Positions 1 through 5,496 of a DNA stretch of 5,746 nucleotides are shown in pieces. The notes beneath the pieces were generated by a model. That model had not been told where the DNA came from and ran no database searches. It saw nothing but the letters and a program-made list of their open reading frames with translations. The stretch lies in assembly GCA_018695085.1 (NCBI GenBank), contig JABHOU010000681.1:1-5746 (forward strand), given 5' to 3'. Positions within the stretch are counted from its first letter, which is position 1, and every line of letters begins with the position of its first letter. Position numbers and translations under genes: made by a program. Source of the DNA: Opitutia bacterium. GTDB lineage: Bacteria > Verrucomicrobiota > Verrucomicrobiia > Opitutales > Seribacteraceae.

Positions 1-2
1 GC

Positions 3-779
3 GGGAAAGTTCCAAATTGGGGTTATACGGAATCGGTATTGGTCGACCAAGGAAGGGTCATCTGTACCCCGGGTGGTAAAAAAGGCGCCCTAGCCGCTCT
101 CGACGCCAAAACAGGAAACTTACTTTGGCAATCCAAGGAATTCACTGACGGAGCGCAATATTCCTCCCCCATCGTCATCGAATATGGCGGAAACCGCCAG
201 TACGTTCAGCTGGTCATGAAAAATCTAGTTGGAATAAAGGCGGACAGCGGAGAATTGCTATGGAAATCGGCTTGGCCGGGCCGAACTGCCGTTATTCCCA
301 CGCCGATCCACGATGATGGATTCGTATATATATCTTCCGGATACGGTGTAGGTTGCAAGCTAGTGAAGCTCGGGACCAAAACCGCCGAGGATGTGTACGA
401 CAACAAAATCATGAAAAACCACCACGGTGGCGTCATCAAACTGGGAGACCACCTCTACGGCTATTCCGATGGATACGGATGGGTCTGCCAAAACTTCAAA
501 ACAGGCGAATTGGTATGGAATGAGAAAAAATCACTGGGAAAAGGGGCTATCGCTTACGTAGACAATCGATTTATCTGTCAGTCAGAACGTGACGGAACCG
601 TCGTTCTCATCGAGGCCTCTCCGAAAGGATGGAAGGAAATGGGCCGATTCGTCCTTACTCCGCAAACCTTGCTACGCAAGAAAAGCGGAAAGATCTGGAC
701 CCACCCCGTCATCTCAAACGGCAAGCTTTACCTGCGGGACCAAGAGTTGATTTTCTGTTTCGACGTTAAATCGGGTTAA
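3..779 (+). CDS. PQQ-type beta-propeller repeat protein, C-terminal part (5' end outside window)
   Basis: The reading frame is open from base 3 to the TAA at 777-779, giving 258 visible residues; the start lies off the left edge. A TTG at 39 is only an internal codon, because homologous-looking sequence (VPNWGYTES) precedes it. Repeated blade motifs of the form ALDAKTGNLLW (residues about 32-42), IKADSGELLWKS and FKTGELVWNE mark a quinoprotein/BamB-like beta-propeller, and the last blade ends in FCFDVKSG. The segment before the first blade motif (VDQGRVICTPGG) is typical of large PQQ-like repeat proteins common in Verrucomicrobiota and Planctomycetota. Such proteins are usually exported, but the signal peptide region is not visible. 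The substrate, and whether PQQ is bound at all, cannot be told; many family members are non-catalytic scaffolds. It is followed after 27 bases by the zincin gene on the same strand, so co-transcription is possible. The fold is secure and the function is not. Confidence 0.88.
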   Translation, partial: GKVPNWGYTESVLVDQGRVICTPGGKKGALAALDAKTGNLLWQSKEFTDGAQYSSPIVIEYGGNRQYVQLVMKNLVGIKADSGELLWKSAWPGRTAVIPTPIHDDGFVYISSGYGVGCKLVKLGTKTAEDVYDNKIMKNHHGGVIKLGDHLYGYSDGYGWVCQNFKTGELVWNEKKSLGKGAIAYVDNRFICQSERDGTVVLIEASPKGWKEMGRFVLTPQTLLRKKSGKIWTHPVISNGKLYLRDQELIFCFDVKSG

Positions 780-797
780 TTTCCCCAATCCGTAGGC

Positions 798-801
798 GGA
801 G
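798..801 (+). promoter_or_regulatory. Ribosome-binding site of the zincin gene
   Basis: GGAG lies five bases before the ATG at 807 and is complementary to the 16S rRNA 3' end. It supports the chosen start. It also contrasts with the groES and groEL leaders in this window, which have no such site. Confidence 0.6.
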
Positions 802-806
802 CCACC

Positions 807-1184
807 ATGACCGACTCCGTTTATCGCCGCATTCTTAGCCTTGCCGAAAAAGAGGTCAGTCAGGCTCAAGAATCGCTCTCAGATGATTTGGCTAAAAAAG
901 CCAAGGCCGTGCCCGTAATCTTCGAACCTGAGCCGGGCAAAGAACTGGTGACGGACGGAGTGGAGCCCGACCTGCTCGGTCTGTTCAGCGGCTCATCCTT
1001 TCCCGAAGCTCTCGCTGACGACTCCGCACCGCCAACGGTTCACCTCTTCCTTGAAAATCTGTGGGGATACTCCGAAGAAGACGAGACCACTTTCATTGAG
1101 GAGGTGCGCATTACCTACCTGCATGAGCTCGGTCACTATCTGGGCATGGAAGAAGACGACTTGGAAAAACGAGGACTTGCCTAA
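807..1184 (+). CDS. Small zincin-like putative metallopeptidase (Zincin_1/DUF1025 type)
   Basis: This is a 125-residue protein with an ATG start behind a GGAG site. The C-terminal part carries HELGHYLGMEEDD (residues 106-118), an HExxH zinc-binding motif followed by Gly and an acidic stretch, as in the small 'possible zinc metallopeptidase' family (PF06262). H106 and H110 would bind zinc and E107 would be the general base. The residue at the metzincin third-histidine position is E116. The full length, acidic character and helical N-terminus (residues 1-35) fit that family, whose members are cytosolic and of unproven activity and substrate. No signal peptide or membrane segment is seen. The gene follows the propeller gene by 27 bases and converges on groEL. 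Family assignment comes from motif recognition; proteolytic activity is inferred only. Confidence 0.8.
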   Translation: MTDSVYRRILSLAEKEVSQAQESLSDDLAKKAKAVPVIFEPEPGKELVTDGVEPDLLGLFSGSSFPEALADDSAPPTVHLFLENLWGYSEEDETTFIEEVRITYLHELGHYLGMEEDDLEKRGLA

Positions 1185-1194
1185 CCCGGGAAAC

Positions 1195-1230
1195 AAGAAG
1201 GCGCCCCGGAATTAACCGAGACGCCTTCTT
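1195..1230. terminator. Bidirectional terminator between zincin gene and groEL
   Basis: AAGAAGGCG (1195-1203) and CGCCTTCTT (1222-1230) form a perfect 9-base-pair stem. Inside it, CGG (1207-1209) can pair with CCG (1216-1218) around an AATTAA loop, with a 3x3 internal loop between the two helices. On the plus strand the stem ends in TTCTTT, and on the minus strand in CTTCTTGTTT. Either transcript therefore has a pyrimidine-rich tail, although neither is a pure U-run. The hairpin begins 10 bases after the zincin stop codon and lies about 24 bases after the groEL stop codon, which fits one hairpin serving both convergent genes. Confidence 0.75.
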
Positions 1231-1254
1231 TAAACTAATAGTCAGGCTAAGACC

Positions 1255-2883
1255 TTACATCATGCCGTGATCGTGATCGTGTCCACCTGGAGCAGGTTTT
1301 TCCTCCTCCGGAATGTCAGTGATCATGCAATCCGTGGTCAACAGAAGACCGGCAACCGAACCTGCGTTTTGCAACGCGGTGCGAGTAACCTTGGTAGGAT
1401 CTACAACGCCTGCCTTGATCAAGTCTTCATAGGTATCCGTTGCTACGTTGTAGCCTGTGGCACCCTTCGACTTAAGCACTTGTTGAACGACGAGCGAACC
1501 TTCGACTCCTGCATTATCGCAAAGCTTGCGAAGAGGAGACTCAATGGCTCGGCGTACGATGGAAGCTCCGAGAGCTTCGTCGCCTTCGAGATCATTTGCC
1601 GATTTCTCAATCGCATTTGCAGCCCGAATCAAAGCAACGCCTCCACCGGGAACAATACCTTCCTCGACTGCAGCGCGTGTGGCGTGAAGGGCGTCCTCGA
1701 CGCGAGCCTTCTTTTCCTTCATCTCAGGCTCGGTAGCAGCTCCAACATTGATGACCGCAACACCGCCAGCCAACTTGGCCAGGCGCTCTTGCAGCTTTTC
1801 ACGATCGTAATCGGAGGTGGTTTCATCGATTTGACGACGAATTTGCTTAACGCGACCTTGGATTTCGGAAGCCTTGCCTCCACCTTCCACGAGTACGGTG
1901 TTTTCCTTGTCGACGGTAACGCGCTTGGTCTGACCGAGGTCGGCAAGCTGAATGTTCTCGAGCTTGATTCCGAGATCCTCGGTGATGCAACGACCACCGG
2001 TTAGGATAGCGAGATCGCGAAGCATTTCCTTGCGACGATCACCGAAACCGGGAGCCTTTACGGCGCAGGCATTCAAAGTGCCACGCAACTTGTTTACCAC
2101 AAGCGCCGCGAGAGCTTCGCCTTCGACGTCTTCAGCGATGATAAGGAGAGGCTTACCTTCCTTGGAAACAAGCTGTAGAAGAGGGAGGAGATCGTTGAGA
2201 CTGGTAACCTTCTTTTCGTAGATAAGAATGTAGCAATCTTCCAAAACGACTTCCATCGATTCGTTGTTGGTGCAGAAATAAGGGCTCAGATATCCCTTGT
2301 CGAACTGCATGCCTTCAACGACGTCGAGAGTAGTCTCGATGCTCTTGGCTTCCTCAACGGTGATTGTGCCGTCCTTGCCGACCTTGTCCATAGCATCGGC
2401 GATGATTTCACCGATTTCACCGTCCCAGTTTGCGGAAACGGTAGCTACTTGCCGAACTTCTTCGCGATCGGAAACCTTCTTGCTGTCGCGCAAAAGCTTA
2501 CGAACTCCAGCTTCGACAGCCTTGTCGATGCCGCGCTTCAAGTAAACGGGGTTAGCGCCGGCTGCGACGTTTTTAAGTCCTTCTCGGTATACTGATTCCG
2601 CAAGGACCGTAGCCGTTGTGGTACCATCGCCGGCAGCGTCGGAAGTCTTGGAAGCGACTTCACGCACCATTTGGGCTCCCATGTTTTCATAGGGGTCGGA
2701 CAACTCAATTTCCTTGGCAACGGTTACACCGTCCTTGGTTACAGTCGGAGATCCGAACTTCTTGTCGATTAATACGTTACGGCCCTTGGGCCCGAGGGTC
2801 ACACTGACCGCATCAGAAAGGGTGGCAACGCCACGGAGTGCCTTTTTACGGGCTGCTTCATCAAATAATATTTGCTTAGCCAT
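1255..2883 (-). CDS. groEL: Chaperonin GroEL (Hsp60, 60 kDa subunit)
   Basis: GroEL is the cytosolic ATP-driven folding cage, a double heptameric ring that works with the GroES lid. The 542-residue product is full length for the family. Visible landmarks are the ATP-binding LGPKGRNV (30-37), the GDGTTT phosphate loop (85-90), D397 at the position of the catalytic aspartate, and the cpn60 signature AAVEEGIVPGGG (404-415). The equatorial, intermediate and apical domains are uninterrupted. The start is the ATG at 2883-2881, giving the standard MAKQILFDEAARK. The leader has no Shine-Dalgarno sequence. The C-terminal tail reads GGHDHDHGMM, with alternating His and Asp where many GroELs carry GGM repeats; the final GMM is retained. 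It lies 48 bases downstream of groES in the usual operon order and is followed by the shared hairpin terminator. Identity is certain. Confidence 0.99.
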   Translation of the reverse strand: MAKQILFDEAARKKALRGVATLSDAVSVTLGPKGRNVLIDKKFGSPTVTKDGVTVAKEIELSDPYENMGAQMVREVASKTSDAAGDGTTTATVLAESVYREGLKNVAAGANPVYLKRGIDKAVEAGVRKLLRDSKKVSDREEVRQVATVSANWDGEIGEIIADAMDKVGKDGTITVEEAKSIETTLDVVEGMQFDKGYLSPYFCTNNESMEVVLEDCYILIYEKKVTSLNDLLPLLQLVSKEGKPLLIIAEDVEGEALAALVVNKLRGTLNACAVKAPGFGDRRKEMLRDLAILTGGRCITEDLGIKLENIQLADLGQTKRVTVDKENTVLVEGGGKASEIQGRVKQIRRQIDETTSDYDREKLQERLAKLAGGVAVINVGAATEPEMKEKKARVEDALHATRAAVEEGIVPGGGVALIRAANAIEKSANDLEGDEALGASIVRRAIESPLRKLCDNAGVEGSLVVQQVLKSKGATGYNVATDTYEDLIKAGVVDPTKVTRTALQNAGSVAGLLLTTDCMITDIPEEEKPAPGGHDHDHGMM

Positions 2884-2931
2884 GATTAATTTAAAATCTG
2901 TTTAGTAGGTTTAAGATGGGACAAAACGGAA

Positions 2932-3228
2932 TTATCCGACAATGCCGAGAATATCGTCTTCGCGGAGCAGTTGGTAGGTTTCATCGTCAAGCTTGACTTC
3001 GGTGCCACCATACTTGCTTACGAGAATCTTGTCGCCGACTTTGACTTGAAAAGGAACGTCGTTACCGTCGTCGTCTTTCTTGCCAGTGCCGAGAACAACA
3101 ACAGTTGCCTCTTGCGGTTTTTCCTTAGCGGAGTCGGGTATGATAATCCCGCCCTTGACTTGCTCGTCATCATCGACGGACTTGACGAGGACGCGATCAC
3201 CCAATGGAGTGATGTTTGGTTTACTCAT
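2932..3228 (-). CDS. groES: Co-chaperonin GroES (Hsp10)
   Basis: GroES is the heptameric lid of the GroEL cage. The 98-residue product is the usual length and opens with the family pattern ITPLGDRVLVK (residues 6-16). The mobile loop that contacts GroEL corresponds to about residues 18-33 and contains the conserved GGIIIPD (26-32). The C-terminal part has VGDKILVSKYGG (64-75) and ends DDILGIVG. The roof-loop segment KKDDDGND (50-57) is acidic and slightly longer than in minimal GroES. The start is the ATG at 3228-3226, and the bases before it (CCAACAAAAA) are AC-rich with no Shine-Dalgarno match. The groEL start follows 48 bases after the TAA stop with no hairpin between, so the two are co-transcribed. 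Identity is certain. Confidence 0.98.
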   Translation of the reverse strand: MSKPNITPLGDRVLVKSVDDDEQVKGGIIIPDSAKEKPQEATVVVLGTGKKDDDGNDVPFQVKVGDKILVSKYGGTEVKLDDETYQLLREDDILGIVG

Positions 3229-3345
3229 TTTTTGTTGGTATTAGGTTTAGCTTAGTTGTGAGGATGGATACTGGGACTTCACAGAAAGACCTAAGTCAGT
3301 TGAGTTGTCTCAGTATTAAATGAAATATGGGATAAAAGAATAGTC
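3229..3345 (-). promoter_or_regulatory. dnaK-groES intergenic region, probable groES leader
   Basis: This 117-base AT-rich gap must hold any groESL-specific promoter. On the minus strand TTTAAT (3320-3315) matches five of six -10 positions, but there is no good -35 at 16-18 bases. Two weak inverted repeats are present: GACTT/AAGTC at 3275-3279 and 3293-3297, and TGAG/CTCA at 3301-3304 and 3309-3312. Neither is followed by a U-tract in the minus direction, so I do not call a dnaK terminator, and read-through from dnaK into groESL is possible. I see no CIRCE element (TTAGCACTC-N9-GAGTGCTAA) and no HAIR element. Confidence 0.35.
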
Positions 3346-5328
3346 TCAGCTCTTGTCTTCGTCTTCGTCTTCGTCTTTGCCTTCGTCTACAACTTCAAAG
3401 TCGGCTTCCACTATATCTTCTTCCTTGGACTCTCCGGCAGAATCGGATCCCGATTCATTGCCTGAATCTGTGCTTGCACCAGCTGCAGCAGGACCATCCC
3501 CCCCGGCGGCACCCGCATTTTCATAGACCTGTTTCCCTATGACCTCGAGGGACTTGAGCAAAGAATCCTTGGCTTGCTTTAAAATCTCGGTGCTGGCTGC
3601 TTGGTCTTCCAAAACCTTCTTTGCGGATCCGATAGCTTCCTCGACAGTCGACTTCATATCGGCAGGAACCTTGTCTCCAAGGTCGGTAAGTTGTTTTTCG
3701 CCTTGGTAGACCATGGAGTCCAATTCATTACGAGCAACAACTTGATCTTTTTTGGTTTTGTCGGCGTCGGCAAACTTCTCTGCCTCTTTGCGTAAACGTT
3801 CGACCTCCGCTTCGTCTAGGCTGGAGGAACCCGAAATGGTGATTTTCTGATCCTTGCCTGAACCCAAGTCTTTAGCAGTGACATTAAGAATACCGTTGGC
3901 ATCGATATCAAAAGTGACCTCGATTTGGGGAACTCCTCGGGGAGCCGAAGGTAAGCCGTCCAGTTTGAAAGTACCGAGAATTTTGTTGTCCTGAGACATT
4001 GGACGTTCGCCTTGAAGAACAACGATGTCGACAGCCGGTTGGTTGTCCGCGGCAGTGGAAAAGGTCTGCGTCTTCTTGGTCGGAATAGTCGTATTTCTCT
4101 CGATCATGGGAGTGGATACTGAACCTGCGGTCTCAATCCCCAAGGTGAGGGGAGAAACGTCCAACAGTAGAACATCATTCACATCACCCTGTAGCACAGC
4201 GCCTTGGATACCTGCACCGATGGCGACGACTTCGTCGGGATTCACGCCTTGATGGGGCTCTTTGCCGACAAGCTCATGAGCTAGTTCAACGACCTTAGGG
4301 CTTCGGGTCATACCGCCGACGAGAACCAAGTTGCCCACCTCTCCCGAGGAAACTCCTGCGTCTTTCAGGCAAGAGTCGAAAGGACCTTTTGTCCGTTCGT
4401 ATAAATCCTCGCAAATTTGTTCGAGTTTGGCACGGGTGAAATTGACGTTGAGGTGCTTAGGACCAGAAGCATCGGCCGTGATAAATGGCAAATTAATGTC
4501 GGTAGCTTGAGTCGAGGAAAGGGCGATCTTAGCTTTTTCGGCTTCTTCCTTCAATCGCTGCATGGCCATAGGATCGGAACTAAGATCAACTCCTTGGTCG
4601 TTCTTGAATTCGTTAACTAGCCAGTCAATAATGAGTTGATCCCAATTGTCACCGCCAAGTTGAGTATCACCGTTGGTGGCTTTTACCTCGAAAACACCCT
4701 CGGCTATTTCGAGAACGGAAATATCAAAGGTTCCACCACCTAGATCATAGACGGCTATCGTTTCTTCGCCTTTCTTCTCCAAACCATATGCCAAGGATGC
4801 AGCAGTCGGTTCATTAATTATGCGCATAACCTCGAGTCCTGCGATGGAACCGGCATCCTTAGTGGCCCGACGTTGATCGTCGTTAAAATAGGCTGGAACC
4901 GTGATCACCGCCTGTGTAACGGGTTCCCCGAGATAGGCTTCTGCATCAGCCTTGAGCTTGGCCAAAATCATAGAGGAGATTTGCTCGGGCATGAAGATTT
5001 CGGTTTTACCGTCCACTTCACATTCAAAAGCTGCTGCTCCGTTTTTGCCCTCAACGACCTTGAAGGGCTGGTTCGCGACGTCGTCCTTAACTTCTTCGAA
5101 CTTTCGACCGATAAGGCGTTTGGCTGAAAAAATGGTATTGGCGGGGTTGGTGACTGCCTGTCTTTTGGCCGCTTGCCCGATAAGGCGCTCGCCGTCCTTT
5201 CCAAAAGCGACGATTGACGGAGTCGTACGGGCGCCTTCGGAATTTGGAATTACTTTGGGTTCACCTGCTTCCATGACGGCCATGCAGGAATTGCTGGTAC
5301 CTAAATCTATGCCGATAATTTTGCTCAC
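3346..5328 (-). CDS. dnaK: Molecular chaperone DnaK (Hsp70)
   Basis: DnaK is the cytosolic Hsp70 ATPase that binds hydrophobic peptides with DnaJ and GrpE, neither of which is in the window. I chose the GTG at 5328-5326, giving MSKIIGIDLGTSNSC and 660 residues; an in-frame ATG at 5364 would add 12 residues unlike the family. All three Hsp70 signatures are present: IDLGTSNS (7-14, with Ser where Thr is commonest), VYDLGGGTFDISVL (193-206) and LVLVGGMTRSPKV (334-346). The interdomain linker DVLLLDV (385-391) is intact. The substrate-binding beta domain spans about 392-505 and the helical lid about 506-605. A Gly/Ala/Ser-rich disordered stretch (606-634) then leads to EEDIVEADFEVVDE, the usual C-terminal motif, and an extra acidic end DEDEDEDKS coded by hexamer repeats. 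A weak AGAAG lies four bases before the GTG. Identity is certain; the start is very likely. Confidence 0.98.
   Translation of the reverse strand: MSKIIGIDLGTSNSCMAVMEAGEPKVIPNSEGARTTPSIVAFGKDGERLIGQAAKRQAVTNPANTIFSAKRLIGRKFEEVKDDVANQPFKVVEGKNGAAAFECEVDGKTEIFMPEQISSMILAKLKADAEAYLGEPVTQAVITVPAYFNDDQRRATKDAGSIAGLEVMRIINEPTAASLAYGLEKKGEETIAVYDLGGGTFDISVLEIAEGVFEVKATNGDTQLGGDNWDQLIIDWLVNEFKNDQGVDLSSDPMAMQRLKEEAEKAKIALSSTQATDINLPFITADASGPKHLNVNFTRAKLEQICEDLYERTKGPFDSCLKDAGVSSGEVGNLVLVGGMTRSPKVVELAHELVGKEPHQGVNPDEVVAIGAGIQGAVLQGDVNDVLLLDVSPLTLGIETAGSVSTPMIERNTTIPTKKTQTFSTAADNQPAVDIVVLQGERPMSQDNKILGTFKLDGLPSAPRGVPQIEVTFDIDANGILNVTAKDLGSGKDQKITISGSSSLDEAEVERLRKEAEKFADADKTKKDQVVARNELDSMVYQGEKQLTDLGDKVPADMKSTVEEAIGSAKKVLEDQAASTEILKQAKDSLLKSLEVIGKQVYENAGAAGGDGPAAAGASTDSGNESGSDSAGESKEEDIVEADFEVVDEGKDEDEDEDKS
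3355..3378 (-). repeat. Hexanucleotide tandem repeat in the dnaK 3' end
   Basis: Three perfect copies of GTCTTC (3355-3372) and a fourth with one change (GTCTTT, 3373-3378) lie on the plus strand. Read on the minus strand they are GAAGAC units encoding the Glu-Asp tail of DnaK. A six-base unit keeps the frame if copies are gained or lost, so only the length of the acidic tail would vary. Confidence 0.85.
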
Positions 5329-5386
5329 GAAACTTCTAATGCAAGATATGCGCCCATGACCCATCGACCACTTAAGATGTTCATAG

Positions 5387-5414
5387 ATAATGCCTTACGA
5401 AAACAAGAATTCAA
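5387..5414 (-). promoter_or_regulatory. Candidate dnaK promoter
   Basis: On the minus strand TTGAAT (5414-5409) is a four-of-six -35 match, followed after 16 bases by CATTAT (5392-5387), a four-of-six -10 match. The same stretch, TTTGAA and then GGCATTAT, partly resembles a sigma-32 type heat-shock promoter but lacks the C-run of its -10. Transcription would begin near 5380, leaving a leader of about 50 bases before the GTG start. The call comes from inspection only. Confidence 0.35.
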
Positions 5415-5442
5415 ATGTCTTCGTATCGAAACACTGGAAACC

Positions 5443-5479
5443 GTGACAGGGCGTCACAACCATGTCACAGTACTGTGAC
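5443..5479. promoter_or_regulatory. Phased GTGAC/GTCAC palindrome cluster, putative operator
   Basis: Four half-sites occur in the rbfA-dnaK gap: GTGAC at 5443, GTCAC at 5453, GTCAC at 5464 and GTGAC at 5475, spaced 10, 11 and 11 bases (about one helical turn). The last two are the arms of a perfect 16-base palindrome, GTCACAGTACTGTGAC (5464-5479). A degenerate fifth, GTGCGAC, lies at 5482. The cluster sits about 29 bases upstream of the candidate dnaK -35, a typical place for an activator. It is not CIRCE, HAIR or a canonical CRP site (TGTGA-N6-TCACA). As RNA in the minus direction it could form small hairpins, but there is no U-tract for a terminator. The binding protein is unknown. Confidence 0.5.
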
Positions 5480-5496
5480 TCGTGCGACATACCTGA

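Noticed and set aside
39..41. TTG as the start of the propeller gene
   Set aside because: The frame continues to the left edge with family-like sequence, so the gene is cut by the window and not started here.
1267..2004. Long plus-strand open frame (245 codons) antisense to groEL
   Set aside because: It lies wholly inside groEL on the other strand, has no recognisable domain and no ribosome-binding site. Long antisense frames are common opposite well-conserved, codon-biased genes.
3229..3345. CIRCE or HAIR heat-shock operator before groES
   Set aside because: No TTAGCACTC/GAGTGCTAA pair exists. TTGAGT at 3300-3305 resembles half of a HAIR site, but the second arm at the right spacing is missing.
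4952..5359. Plus-strand open frame of 135 codons opposite the dnaK 5' end
   Set aside because: The dnaK N-terminal ATPase domain occupies these bases with all signatures. The opposite frame shows no family features.
5442..5458. CRP/FNR-type binding site
   Set aside because: CGTGA and TCACA are separated by seven rather than six bases, and the stronger palindrome next to it has the arms in the opposite order (TCACA-N4-TGTGA). A standard CRP site is therefore not supported.
5464..5479. Intrinsic terminator of rbfA
   Set aside because: The 6-base-pair stem is followed by ATGGTTGTGACG on the minus strand rather than a U-tract.
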